NCBI RefSeq assembly: GCF_002278035.1
Contig: NZ_CP022603.1
Span: forward strand, 744,001 to 808,000
Length of the DNA: 64,000 nt
Direction: 5' to 3'
From: Ochrobactrum quorumnocens
Lineage (GTDB): Bacteria > Pseudomonadota > Alphaproteobacteria > Rhizobiales > Rhizobiaceae
The notes below the pieces were generated by a model. That model saw only the letters and a list, made by a program, of their open reading frames with translations, had not been told where the DNA came from and made no database searches. Below are positions 9,550 to 17,682 of the stretch, one piece after another. Position numbers and translations under genes: made by a program. Position 1 is the first letter of the stretch, and the number at the start of each line of letters is the position of its first letter.

Positions 9550-10536
9550 TCATCGCCTCAGCCGTAACCAGTAGCCTAAGTGCACCCGTGCTGATGCCAG
9601 CAGCACCAGAAGCAACACACCCCAGGCCAGATCGCGGAAGAAGTTGGAAATATTCATGAAGTTGAACAGGCTTGAGAGAATCTGAAGCGCTGTCGCTGCC
9701 AGAAGCACACACAACACTTTGCCGTATCCACCTTCCGGCTTAACGCCGCCGAGCACTGCGATCAGAATGGCGATCAGAACATAAGAGCCGCCGTAATCCC
9801 ATTTCACAGAAGAATTGCGCGCCGCGATGATGATACCTGCGATCGAGGCCAGTACTCCACAAATCGTGTAGGTAAGAAGCAGCATACGCTTTTCGTTGAT
9901 GCCACCATAACGCGCTGCTTTTGAGTTGCTGCCCATCAGCATCAACTTCACACCGAAGGGAGTATATTTCAGCACAAAGGCCAGCAAGGCAGCGATCGCA
10001 AGAAACAGTGCGAAACACATAGGAATGCTCAGAATTGGCATATTGCCGAAATTATCGAGCGGTTCGATATAGCCAAGGCTAATCGCAGAGCCATTGGTCA
10101 GGAACACTGCGACGCCGGTAAAAACCAGCTGCGTACCAAGTGTCGCGATCAATGGCGTCAACCGCGCATAGGCGATCATGATGCCGTTGATCAACCCGCC
10201 CACAAGGCCCACAGCGAGCGCCAGTCCAGCAAATGTCCATGAGAACAAAAGCGGCGCGTCAGCAACGGGAATGAGGTTGCGAGCCACAAGAAACGCGACA
10301 ATTCCTGCGAGATTAGCAAGTGCAATACCGGAAAGATCAATACCGCCATTTCCGGAAATCATGGCAAGCATAACGCCGAGCGCCAGCAAACCAAGTTCCG
10401 GGACCTGAGCGGCCATAGACTGCAGATTATAGCTGTCCATAAAATTGGCACCGGCAAAAACCGCACCAGCAGTCAGCACTGCGCCATTGATCAAAAGCAG
10501 AAAAATGGTCTGCCTATCCACGCCATACGATGACAC
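9550..10536 (-). CDS. Ribose-type sugar ABC transporter permease, second subunit
   Basis: A 328-aa hydrophobic permease of the RbsC-type family and the first gene of the minus-strand transporter operon. It contains the GGIDLSGIALANLAGI and GGVKPEGGYGKVLCVLLAA loops of the family. Translation starts at a GTG (10534-10536) seven bases after a perfect GGAGG; the nearby ATG is out of frame. It pairs with the permease at 5723-6754. The upstream region carries the second TGAC-N4-GTCA palindrome. Confidence 0.88.
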   Translation of the reverse strand: MSSYGVDRQTIFLLLINGAVLTAGAVFAGANFMDSYNLQSMAAQVPELGLLALGVMLAMISGNGGIDLSGIALANLAGIVAFLVARNLIPVADAPLLFSWTFAGLALAVGLVGGLINGIMIAYARLTPLIATLGTQLVFTGVAVFLTNGSAISLGYIEPLDNFGNMPILSIPMCFALFLAIAALLAFVLKYTPFGVKLMLMGSNSKAARYGGINEKRMLLLTYTICGVLASIAGIIIAARNSSVKWDYGGSYVLIAILIAVLGGVKPEGGYGKVLCVLLAATALQILSSLFNFMNISNFFRDLAWGVLLLVLLASARVHLGYWLRLRR

Positions 10537-10628
10537 GTCATCTCCTCCCGATATCAGAGGCTCCCACCTCTTAATTGAACCGGCAATTCATCGGACATTT
10601 GGCCCATTTGAACTATGCCACCTCATAC

Positions 10629-10640
10629 TGACATTTGTCA
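10629..10640. promoter_or_regulatory. Candidate SorC-regulator operator, copy 2
   Basis: TGACATTTGTCA, preceded by ATAC, matches the palindrome at 3563-3574 in its outer bases and in the ATAC flank. It lies about 95 bp upstream of the first transporter gene, followed by two further TTGTC-type half sites (to about 10661). Likely operator for the sugar regulon; inferred. Confidence 0.5.
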
Positions 10641-10762
10641 GCCTATGTTGTCGCTTGTCAACACATTTGTTTGATGCCTGTTAAAAGCCCGGATTTACAG
10701 CGTTTCTGGATTATCCACTCTGATCCGACAACGCCTTCCTCCAAAGCTCATCTTCAGTGATA

Positions 10763-10815
10763 ATCAATAATCTTACATTTGTCGACTATCTATCGAAAAA
10801 TGTAAGATTATTGAT
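10763..10815. repeat. Large perfect inverted repeat in a 485-bp gene-free gap
   Basis: Two perfect 18-bp arms, 10763-10780 and 10798-10815 (reading ATCAATAATCTTACATTT and its complement), flank a 17-bp spacer. The gap 10537-11021 otherwise holds the operator-like palindrome at 10629 and no credible gene. The arms are AT-rich and have no flanking T-run, so a simple terminator is unlikely. It could be a regulator site, a remnant mobile-element end or a small transcript structure. Confidence 0.75.
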
Positions 10816-11021
10816 GTGCATGTCTTGCTGCTTCAAAATCGCATTCGCACTTTGTTTCTGTTTGCGAGAGCTTTTCTGACTTTCATCGTGGCTTTTTTGA
10901 TACGCAAAACCATCACGCAATCATCTCGAATACGCTGGACAAAACGTAGCCACGCACAGGCACCGGCGATCATGCCGTGATGCGAAAACAGCCCAGAACT
11001 TTAAATTGAATCTACTGACGG

Positions 11022-11657
11022 CTACGTGCTTTGTATCTTTGTAACGGGATTATTCTCACCGAGCGCACGCTTTACGGCAGCGCGCGCTGAAGCCAGATCC
11101 GGCATAACCCAGTTCGGTTCACTGCCAAGGAACTTATCCAGAAATGCAATTGCATAGCCCGGCATTTCTGAGACATTTTCCTTGTAAGACCACCATGTCC
11201 GCAACTCATCAGCGCATTGGTCAATATCGGGCACGGTCCCAAACTCCTGCTCATGCACAGCAGCAATCGCGCAGATACAGTAGTTTGTGTAGAGAAAACC
11301 CTCCGGCCAGAAACGGACAATCTCGTAAAGACGAGCAGAATCTCCCGTCGCGTGTTTGGGCGGTGAAACGACCTTAGCGGGCGATAAACGGATCAGCTCT
11401 CGCAACACCAGACCCGCAGCGAAAGTGATGAAATCCTTGCGGTCCACTTTGGCGAAGCGCTTGTTCTGATCGACCAGTTCCACCCAGTTAAGAAAGGCTT
11501 CGGTGAGCTGCTTTTCGTCGATCTCGTATTCAACGCCATAAAGCTCATGCAGCAAGCTCGCATGTTTACGGAATGTTGCCCTGAACCAACGCAGCTGGCG
11601 CAACCGATGACGCAAATCAGGCATCGATGCCATTTGTTCTCTGAGTAACAAGTCCAT
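11022..11657 (-). CDS. Conserved-looking hypothetical protein, cytoplasmic
   Basis: I do not recognise this 211-aa protein. It has no signal peptide or membrane segment, is charged and mostly helical, and is rich in Trp and Tyr in its second half (for example RFWPEGFLYTNYCICAI and ELRTWWSYKENV). GGAGG lies about 11 bases upstream of the ATG. It is transcribed divergently from the gutM-PTS operon across 183 bp that carry the gut promoter, so it may belong to the same regulon. Codon usage resembles that of its neighbours. No function is assigned. Confidence 0.7.
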   Translation of the reverse strand: MDLLLREQMASMPDLRHRLRQLRWFRATFRKHASLLHELYGVEYEIDEKQLTEAFLNWVELVDQNKRFAKVDRKDFITFAAGLVLRELIRLSPAKVVSPPKHATGDSARLYEIVRFWPEGFLYTNYCICAIAAVHEQEFGTVPDIDQCADELRTWWSYKENVSEMPGYAIAFLDKFLGSEPNWVMPDLASARAAVKRALGENNPVTKIQST

Positions 11658-11752
11658 GTTGCGAGCAACCTCCCGTTTGCGAATGACATTATGCGAAACC
11701 GATTCAAAAGTCAGGTGTCATTCACTCTCATTTATCGACAAAATTATACTTA

Positions 11753-11783
11753 TTGACATTCCAGAAGACAAATGTTCTCTAAT
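11753..11783 (+). promoter_or_regulatory. Gut operon promoter with shared ACAAATGTTC operator
   Basis: A TTGACA box (11753-11758) and a TCTAAT box (11778-11783) are 19 bp apart, with the motif ACAAATGTTC (11768-11777) between them. AGAA precedes the motif by one base. The same motif occurs ahead of the DRL-aco and gat operons. A repressor bound here would block the promoter; the SorC protein at 17683-18711 is the likely candidate. Confidence 0.55.
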
Positions 11784-11840
11784 TGATGAAAGACGAACCT
11801 GGAAAATATCCGGTCCGTCCTTCGTGGGAGGAGAATAAAA

Positions 11841-12272
11841 ATGGCAATCTGGCAATGGGCTTTGCTGGCGCTCGCCTTGCTTTGGGGCTTTCAGTCTCTG
11901 GGGGTCTGGATCCAGATGCGCCACTATTCCGACGTGATGAAAGGCATCACCTCGAAATATTCTGACGGCTTTGTCGGCGCAGGCCACGTGCGGGGACGTT
12001 TCGGCAGAGGTGTCATTGTGTTGCTCGTCGTAGACCGCGATTTGGTGGTGCGACGCTTCCTGCAAATGAGTGGGCGGACAGTTTTCGCCAAATTTACCCG
12101 CCGCGAAGGCTTTGAGGGAATGCGCCTGAGCGAATTGCAGGACAATCCCACAATCGTAGAAGGCACGCCTGAAGTGGTGGCTGCTGCCACACAGGCGATG
12201 GAACAGATCGGCCGTATAAGAGGTCAGTCCGAGGGGCTCGAACTCGAAGGTCTGAAGGCAGTGGGAGCATAG
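11841..12272 (+). CDS. gutM: GutM-like glucitol operon activator protein
   Basis: A 143-aa protein with one N-terminal membrane helix (about residues 4-24) and a cytoplasmic region containing the basic GHVRGRFGRGVIVLLVVDRD segment typical of GutM/SrlM. GutM is known from the enterobacterial sorbitol operon as an auxiliary activator. GGAGGAG precedes the ATG, and the gene is directly followed by the three PTS subunit genes, as in gut operons. This is the first gene of the plus-strand operon that runs to the HPr-EI gene. Confidence 0.85.
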   Translation: MAIWQWALLALALLWGFQSLGVWIQMRHYSDVMKGITSKYSDGFVGAGHVRGRFGRGVIVLLVVDRDLVVRRFLQMSGRTVFAKFTRREGFEGMRLSELQDNPTIVEGTPEVVAAATQAMEQIGRIRGQSEGLELEGLKAVGA

Positions 12273-12309
12273 GAGTTGCTTGCCTGAAACAAGCAATCGA
12301 GGAGGAACA

Positions 12310-13095
12310 ATGTCGATAGTGACGATGTTGGCACAACATGCCGACGTAACAATGCAATCTATACATATGGCCGGCAGCATGATTTCTGACGCTGCGCTGC
12401 AGGGCAAACATGTCGCCGACCACGCAGGAAATGATCTTCTGCAGCTGGCGCAAGCGACAACGACTGCACCCGCAGATGCAGGCAGTAGCGGAATTACTGT
12501 AGATCAGTTCAAAGAGCGCCTTCAGAACGTCCAGCAGGAAGAGCAGCTTGGCTGGCTTGCCTCAATGGGCAAGCATTTCATCGGCGTCTTCCAAAAAGGC
12601 GGCGAAGTCTTCGCAGGGTTTGTAACCGGCATTATCCCGACGCTTGTCGTGCTGATGACTGCCTTTTATGCCGTAACAGAACTGGTCGGCGAAAAGCGCG
12701 TCCATGGTATTGCGCGTAGCGCGGGGCGTATCGCCCTCACCCGCTATACGGTTCTACCCGTTCTCTCTGTCTTCTTCCTGACAAACCCGATGGCTTATAC
12801 GTTCGGGTCTTTTCTGGATGAAAAATACAAGCCTGCCTTCTATGATGCCGCGGTTTCCTATGTGCATCCGCCATTGGGTCTGTTTCCGCATATCAATCCG
12901 GGCGAATATTTCGTCTGGGGTGGCATCCTCGTCGCACTTCTCGAACTGGAAAAGAAGGGCGCAGTACCAATCGGATACCATATCAACGTGGCAATCTGGT
13001 ACGCAATCGTGGGTCTCGTCGTGATCCTTCTCAAAGGCATGCTCACTGAACGCATCACCGCCATTATGGCGCGGCGTCAGGGCATCGAGCTTTAA
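12310..13095 (+). CDS. Glucitol/sorbitol-type PTS membrane subunit IIC
   Basis: A 261-aa protein whose residues from about 82 (GKHFIGVFQKGGEVFAGFVTGIIPTL) match the SrlA-type IIC membrane subunit, including FFLTNPMAYTFG and GLFPHINPGEYFVW. It forms part of the polyol channel in the inner membrane. SrlA is normally about 187 aa; here roughly 75 extra, non-membrane residues precede the family domain. The ATG at 12310 follows GGAGGAA, which supports the long form. No other start has a comparable ribosome-binding site. It sits between gutM and the IIB gene. Confidence 0.88.
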   Translation: MSIVTMLAQHADVTMQSIHMAGSMISDAALQGKHVADHAGNDLLQLAQATTTAPADAGSSGITVDQFKERLQNVQQEEQLGWLASMGKHFIGVFQKGGEVFAGFVTGIIPTLVVLMTAFYAVTELVGEKRVHGIARSAGRIALTRYTVLPVLSVFFLTNPMAYTFGSFLDEKYKPAFYDAAVSYVHPPLGLFPHINPGEYFVWGGILVALLELEKKGAVPIGYHINVAIWYAIVGLVVILLKGMLTERITAIMARRQGIEL

Positions 13096-13116
13096 GCGGG
13101 AATTGAGGAGGACGAC

Positions 13117-14103
13117 ATGGTAAAGACCTATAAAGCGGTTAAGATTTCCCGCGGCTCAAATGGCTGGGGCGGCCCACTTGTCATTCAACCGACAGAGCAA
13201 CGCAGCAAAGTTGTGTCCGTTACAGGCGGCGGCATCCACCCGCTTGCGCGCCAGATCGCCGAACTCACTGGCGCAGAAGCCGTTGACGGCTTTCGCTCAC
13301 CGCCAATTGAAGGCGAAATGGCGGTCGTGGTGGTTGATTGCGGCGGAACGGCGCGTTGCGGTGTCTATCCGCGTAAGCGCATTCCAACCGTGAATATCAC
13401 GCCGGTTGGACAATCCGGGCCGCTGGCGCAATTTATCACTGAAGATATCTACGTTTCTGGCGTGAAGCCCGAAAACATTATTCTTGCTGACGGTTCAGCC
13501 GCAGCAGCCCCAGCTGCTGCATCCGTTGAGGAAGAAGCGCCCGCGCCGGTGGAACTACCAAGCGAAGGTGGACTTGTAGGATTTATCAGCAACATCGGCC
13601 GCGTCATGGGCCGTGTGGTCGGTATTTTCTTCCAGGCCGGACGTCGCACCATTGATCAGGTCATTCGTAACGTCTTGCCGTTCATGGCATTCGTAACAAT
13701 GCTGATCGGTCTGATCCTTTATACAGGCATCGGCGACATTCTCGCCCAGCCGCTCGGACCGCTTGCCAATAATATTGTCGGCCTGCTGGTGCTTTCTGCA
13801 ATTTGTGGTTTGCCCTTCTTGTCACCCATTTTGGGACCGGGTGCGGTCATCGCACAGGTTGTTGGTGTGGCAATTATCGGACCGCAGATCGCAAACGGAA
13901 CCATTGCTCCGGCCATGGCTCTGCCCGCGCTATTTGCCTACAACACACAGGTCGGTTGCGACTTTGTGCCGGTTGGTCTGGCGCTTGGAGAAGCTAAACC
14001 CAAGACAATCGAAATTGGTGTCCCAGCAGTTCTGATCAGCCGTCAGATCATGGGCCCGCTTTCTGTTCTGATCGCCTGGGTAGTCAGTCTCGCAGTGCTT
14101 TAA
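13117..14103 (+). CDS. Glucitol/sorbitol-type PTS subunit IIB (with IIC-like membrane part)
   Basis: A 328-aa homologue of SrlE (319 aa). The N-terminal IIB domain carries Cys75 in VDCGGTARCGVYP, the phosphorylated cysteine in this family. Residues about 175-328 form the membrane part with LPFMAFVTMLIGL and LLSPxLGPGAVIAQVVG-type segments. An Ala/Pro/Glu-rich linker (about 128-150) separates the two. It receives phosphate from IIA and transfers it to the imported polyol. GAGGAGGAC lies upstream of the ATG, 21 bp after the IIC gene. Confidence 0.92.
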   Translation: MVKTYKAVKISRGSNGWGGPLVIQPTEQRSKVVSVTGGGIHPLARQIAELTGAEAVDGFRSPPIEGEMAVVVVDCGGTARCGVYPRKRIPTVNITPVGQSGPLAQFITEDIYVSGVKPENIILADGSAAAAPAAASVEEEAPAPVELPSEGGLVGFISNIGRVMGRVVGIFFQAGRRTIDQVIRNVLPFMAFVTMLIGLILYTGIGDILAQPLGPLANNIVGLLVLSAICGLPFLSPILGPGAVIAQVVGVAIIGPQIANGTIAPAMALPALFAYNTQVGCDFVPVGLALGEAKPKTIEIGVPAVLISRQIMGPLSVLIAWVVSLAVL

Positions 14104-14219
14104 AACTCTCAGTCTGTCGCTGCAAAACAGCGGCAGGCTTTCCCTAATTAGTGCAGTAGCGATGCCCCCGGTCGATTTTCTAGGGCATCGAACGACAATA
14201 TCAAGAAAGGACCGCCTCT

Positions 14220-14600
14220 ATGTCGATACATCTGAAAACGCGGATCACCGCGATCGGCCCGGAAGTTGCGGATCTCGCCGAAGGCGGCGTGCTCATTCTG
14301 TTTGCAGACGGCTCTCCACCCGAACTGGCCGAAGTGTCTGTGATGCATGTTGTGGAAGAAGGGCCTGAAGCTTTCGCACCGGCAGTCGGAACCCGTATCA
14401 CCATAGGCTCGCTCAATGCTGAGATTACAGCAGTTGGCGATAGCGCATGGCAAAAAGTACGCGAAATCGGGCACGTGGTTATTTCGTTTACGGGCGCACA
14501 ATCCACAGATCGTCCCGGCGAAATATGCGCCAGTGAAATAGCCGGTGAAGAGCTTGTTTCTGTCCTGAAAGAAGGCCAGATTATCATTATTGGCAGCTAA
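14220..14600 (+). CDS. Glucitol/sorbitol-type PTS subunit IIA
   Basis: A 126-aa cytoplasmic protein matching SrlB in length and pattern. His43 (in VSVMHVVEEG) aligns with the phosphorylated histidine of the family, and the REIGHVVISFTG segment is typical. It accepts phosphate from HPr and passes it to Cys75 of IIB. AAAGGA precedes the ATG. A 116-bp gap separates it from the IIB gene and about 100 bp from the HPr-EI gene. Confidence 0.9.
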   Translation: MSIHLKTRITAIGPEVADLAEGGVLILFADGSPPELAEVSVMHVVEEGPEAFAPAVGTRITIGSLNAEITAVGDSAWQKVREIGHVVISFTGAQSTDRPGEICASEIAGEELVSVLKEGQIIIIGS

Positions 14601-14708
14601 TTCTCGCCAGTCTTGCCGCCAGAATCGCATGTTAGAACAGATAATTGAAACGTTTTCCGGCATATTGCATGTCGAATTGTTTCAGGTGTCGCTTTGAGGC
14701 TTACATAA

Positions 14709-16691
14709 ATGGAACGCTCGACTATCGTCCGGGTGCACGAAGGGCTGCATGCACGCCCTGCAACCCGCTTCGTTAAATTGGCCAAGGGTTTTGAAAGCGA
14801 TATCGAGATCGCCAAGGCTGGAAAAAGCGTCAGTGCCAAAAGTTCCGTCAAGCTGATGTTGCTTGGCGTCAAAGAGCTTGATGAAGTCACGGTACGCGCC
14901 GATGGAGCTGATGCCATTGAAGCAATCGAAGCGCTGATCGGCTATCTGGAAAACCCGCAGGCTGGTCTAGAAGAAAGCAGTGCTGCCACAACGGCCACTT
15001 CGGTTCCAGAGACTGCACCTAAACCCATGCCTGTTGCTCAACCAGCAACAATCGCAAAGCTGCCCGATGGGCAGATAAAAGGTGTGGGAGCGAGTGAGGG
15101 CGTTTCTTTAGGTACTGCATTTGCGTTCTTTCCCGAGGAAATCAAGCCGCTGGGTCGAAAGCTTGCAGCTTCTGAAATTGAGAGCGAAGTTGCCCATTTC
15201 AAATCGGCAATCGCAACTGTGCAACAACGCATGAATGAATCGCTCACCACCGGAAACCTTGCGGATACAGATCGCGGCATTATCGCAGCTTTGAAAGATA
15301 TTGCGGCTGATGACAGCCTGACCGAAGAAGCTATCTCACTCATTCGCCGGGGCATGGATGCAATTTCAGCAATGCTGGGAGCGGCATCCACTGTTGCCGG
15401 GCAGTTTGCGGCACTTGATGATCCTTATCTTAATGCACGCGCTGATGATGTTCATGCCGTCAGCCGACAAATCTGCCTTGCGCTTCTTGGCAAAGAAGAC
15501 ATCAATCTGGAAGGTTTGCCCGCAGGGTCCGTACTGATCGCCGACGACATTGGTGCCTGGGATTTGGCACGGGCTCCGCTTAAGAAAATCAAAGGCGTCG
15601 TCTGCGGACATGGCGGGGCCACGTCGCATGTTGCGATCATCGCCCGCACACATGGCATACCTGCCGTTTTAGGCCTTGGAACCGCTGTTCAGCAGCTCAG
15701 AAATGCTAAAATCGTTGCTGTAGATGGTAGTAGCGGCATCGTCCATTCTGACCCGGACGCTGCCACCTGCAACGATATCGAAGCGCGTATTGCCGCTGCA
15801 TTGCAGGAAAGACAGGCGCTTGATGCCTACCGCTCGATAGTCCCGAGACGCGCTGACGGCACCGTCATTGAAGTTGCAGCCAATATGGGCGCGCTGGAGG
15901 AAATCGACGTCGCGCTCGAAGCAGGAGCCATGGGTGTTGGGCTTTTCCGCACAGAGCTTCTCTTCATGAAGCATATTCATCTGCCGTCCGAAGACATGCA
16001 GACTGAAACCTATTCAGCACTTCTCAAAGCATTTGCACCACATTCGGTTATTGTCCGCACGCTTGATATTGGTGGTGACAAGCCGATTGCGGGCATTGAG
16101 TTTCCAGAAGAGGAAAACCCATTCCTTGGCTGGCGTGGCATTCGCATGTGCCTGGATCGTTTGGACGTGTTCAAACCGCAGCTGCGCGCCTTGTTGCGCT
16201 CAGCCGTCAACGGCAATCTCAAGGTGATGCTGCCGATGATCTCGGATGTTGAAGAGATCCGTGCAACCAGGCGACTGATTTCAGAATGCATCAGCGAACT
16301 TAAAAACGAAGGCAAAGCCTATGCGGAGTTCGATCTGGGTGTGATGATCGAAACACCGGCAGCCGTTTTCGCTGCCAGAGAACTCGCAAAAGAAGCGGCC
16401 TTCTTCTCCATCGGCACCAATGATCTCACGCAATATGTAATGGCAGCAGATCGACTGAACCCTACCGTTGCCAAGTTAAACGATGTCAGCCACCCGGCTG
16501 TCATGGCAGCAATTGAGATGACAGCAAAAGCAGGCACCGAAGCAGGCATCATGGTGGGCATGTGCGGAGAAGCAGCAGGTAAGCCGGAACTCATTGGTGA
16601 GTTTCTACGCATGGGGCTAACAGAACTGAGCATGAGCCCGGCTTCAATTCCGCGCGCGAAAAAGACGATTACGGATATGCTGGGAAGTTAG
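14709..16691 (+). CDS. HPr-Enzyme I fusion (PEP-protein phosphotransferase)
   Basis: A 660-aa fusion of HPr (about residues 1-88) and Enzyme I (about 115-660). HPr has the GLHARPA motif with His14; EI has the phosphohistidine in GGATSHVAI (His307), the PEP-binding IGTNDLTQYVMAADR and the catalytic cysteine in GMCGEAAG (Cys619). A Pro/Ala/Thr-rich linker joins the parts. It takes phosphate from PEP and feeds IIA proteins in the cytoplasm. Unlike FruB it has no IIA domain. Placed at the end of the gut operon it supplies this PTS and probably the gat PTS at 23.7 kb, independently of the regulatory nitrogen PTS usual in alphaproteobacteria. Confidence 0.92.
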   Translation: MERSTIVRVHEGLHARPATRFVKLAKGFESDIEIAKAGKSVSAKSSVKLMLLGVKELDEVTVRADGADAIEAIEALIGYLENPQAGLEESSAATTATSVPETAPKPMPVAQPATIAKLPDGQIKGVGASEGVSLGTAFAFFPEEIKPLGRKLAASEIESEVAHFKSAIATVQQRMNESLTTGNLADTDRGIIAALKDIAADDSLTEEAISLIRRGMDAISAMLGAASTVAGQFAALDDPYLNARADDVHAVSRQICLALLGKEDINLEGLPAGSVLIADDIGAWDLARAPLKKIKGVVCGHGGATSHVAIIARTHGIPAVLGLGTAVQQLRNAKIVAVDGSSGIVHSDPDAATCNDIEARIAAALQERQALDAYRSIVPRRADGTVIEVAANMGALEEIDVALEAGAMGVGLFRTELLFMKHIHLPSEDMQTETYSALLKAFAPHSVIVRTLDIGGDKPIAGIEFPEEENPFLGWRGIRMCLDRLDVFKPQLRALLRSAVNGNLKVMLPMISDVEEIRATRRLISECISELKNEGKAYAEFDLGVMIETPAAVFAARELAKEAAFFSIGTNDLTQYVMAADRLNPTVAKLNDVSHPAVMAAIEMTAKAGTEAGIMVGMCGEAAGKPELIGEFLRMGLTELSMSPASIPRAKKTITDMLGS

Positions 16692-16719
16692 GTCAGCGCG
16701 GCAATATACCTGTCAAAAC

Positions 16720-16745
16720 AAGCCCGGATTTTAGAATCCGGGCTT
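16720..16745. terminator. Bidirectional terminator hairpin
   Basis: A perfect 11-bp stem AAGCCCGGATT / AATCCGGGCTT with a 4-nt loop lies between the convergent HPr-EI gene and the hypothetical gene at 16750. Confidence 0.8.
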
Positions 16746-16749
16746 CGCA

Positions 16750-17535
16750 TTACGGCAGGTGCGCAATCAAGGTCTGGAACAGGGTTTCGAGCTGCGCCTG
16801 ATCGCGATCTTCAGCTGCCTGCATGAGACGTTCCTGTCGTGCATCCAATGCCAGAATTGCACTTTCCAGTGGATCAACTCCTTCAAGATCGGCGGCTTTG
16901 GCTGTCGCAAGACCACATGCCAGACCAACCGCAGCGAAACACATTGTTTCAAATCTGCGCAGCGCCTGCGGGTCACAATGGCCATCCAATGAGATAAAGC
17001 GTACAGGCTTTTCCGCAAGAAGCTCAAGGAAAATGACCGTAATGGCCTTAGCCGTTTCTGTGATTTTGTTTTCACCTGCTTCCGCGGCAAACGCGCCCTT
17101 CAGTAGCGCTCCATGCTTGCGCATCACTTTTTCATGCACCGTGACGAACACAGCTTCCTGGATCAACACATTCGGCAGTTGATTGCGACGAAGTACTTCC
17201 TTGGTGAGATAATACATATCTTTGCGGAAAGCGCGCACGCCTTCCGTTCCGCCACCAAAATATATTGCCAGACTTTTGATATGCGGCGCGCTGTTATGGA
17301 CAGTCGGATTAGACGAAATTAGCGAAATGGATATTGTTTCAGCCGTCGTCAGAGCCTTATCCATCATGCTGGCTGCATGTCCCAGAAGCAGTTCCGGCGA
17401 CACAATTTCACCTGGTCGCGGCGCTGCCTGTTCGCCCTGCAAACTTTCATGGCGATTGCGACGAATCATATATCGAACCTCGCGCAGACGGTCCTTCAGA
17501 TTGACTGCAATTTCTTCCGAAAGAATGCGTAACAT
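16750..17535 (-). CDS. Hypothetical helical protein in the PTS locus
   Basis: I do not recognise this 261-aa protein. It has no signal peptide; predicted character is soluble and helical, with a conserved-looking middle (SLAIYFGGGTEGVRAFRKDMYYLTKEVLRR) and a hydrophobic stretch FAAVGLACGLATAKA near the C-terminus. The ATG at 17535 is preferred because AAGGA lies at the right distance; the ATG at 17541 is too close and 17586 has no site. It is divergent from the second SorC regulator and convergent with HPr-EI, so it may act in the same pathway, for instance as an accessory regulator. Function open. Confidence 0.65.
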   Translation of the reverse strand: MLRILSEEIAVNLKDRLREVRYMIRRNRHESLQGEQAAPRPGEIVSPELLLGHAASMMDKALTTAETISISLISSNPTVHNSAPHIKSLAIYFGGGTEGVRAFRKDMYYLTKEVLRRNQLPNVLIQEAVFVTVHEKVMRKHGALLKGAFAAEAGENKITETAKAITVIFLELLAEKPVRFISLDGHCDPQALRRFETMCFAAVGLACGLATAKAADLEGVDPLESAILALDARQERLMQAAEDRDQAQLETLFQTLIAHLP

Positions 17536-17682
17536 ATTCATTTTCCTTAACCGCAGCGCCATCAGAACTGCATGGACAGAGCGCATGAATTATTGTTTGC
17601 CTTCACGTGGAAAAGCAATAGGTTCGCTTTAAGAGTATCACTTCTATAATGCAGTATTGCGCCAATAATTTGAGGGATTATT

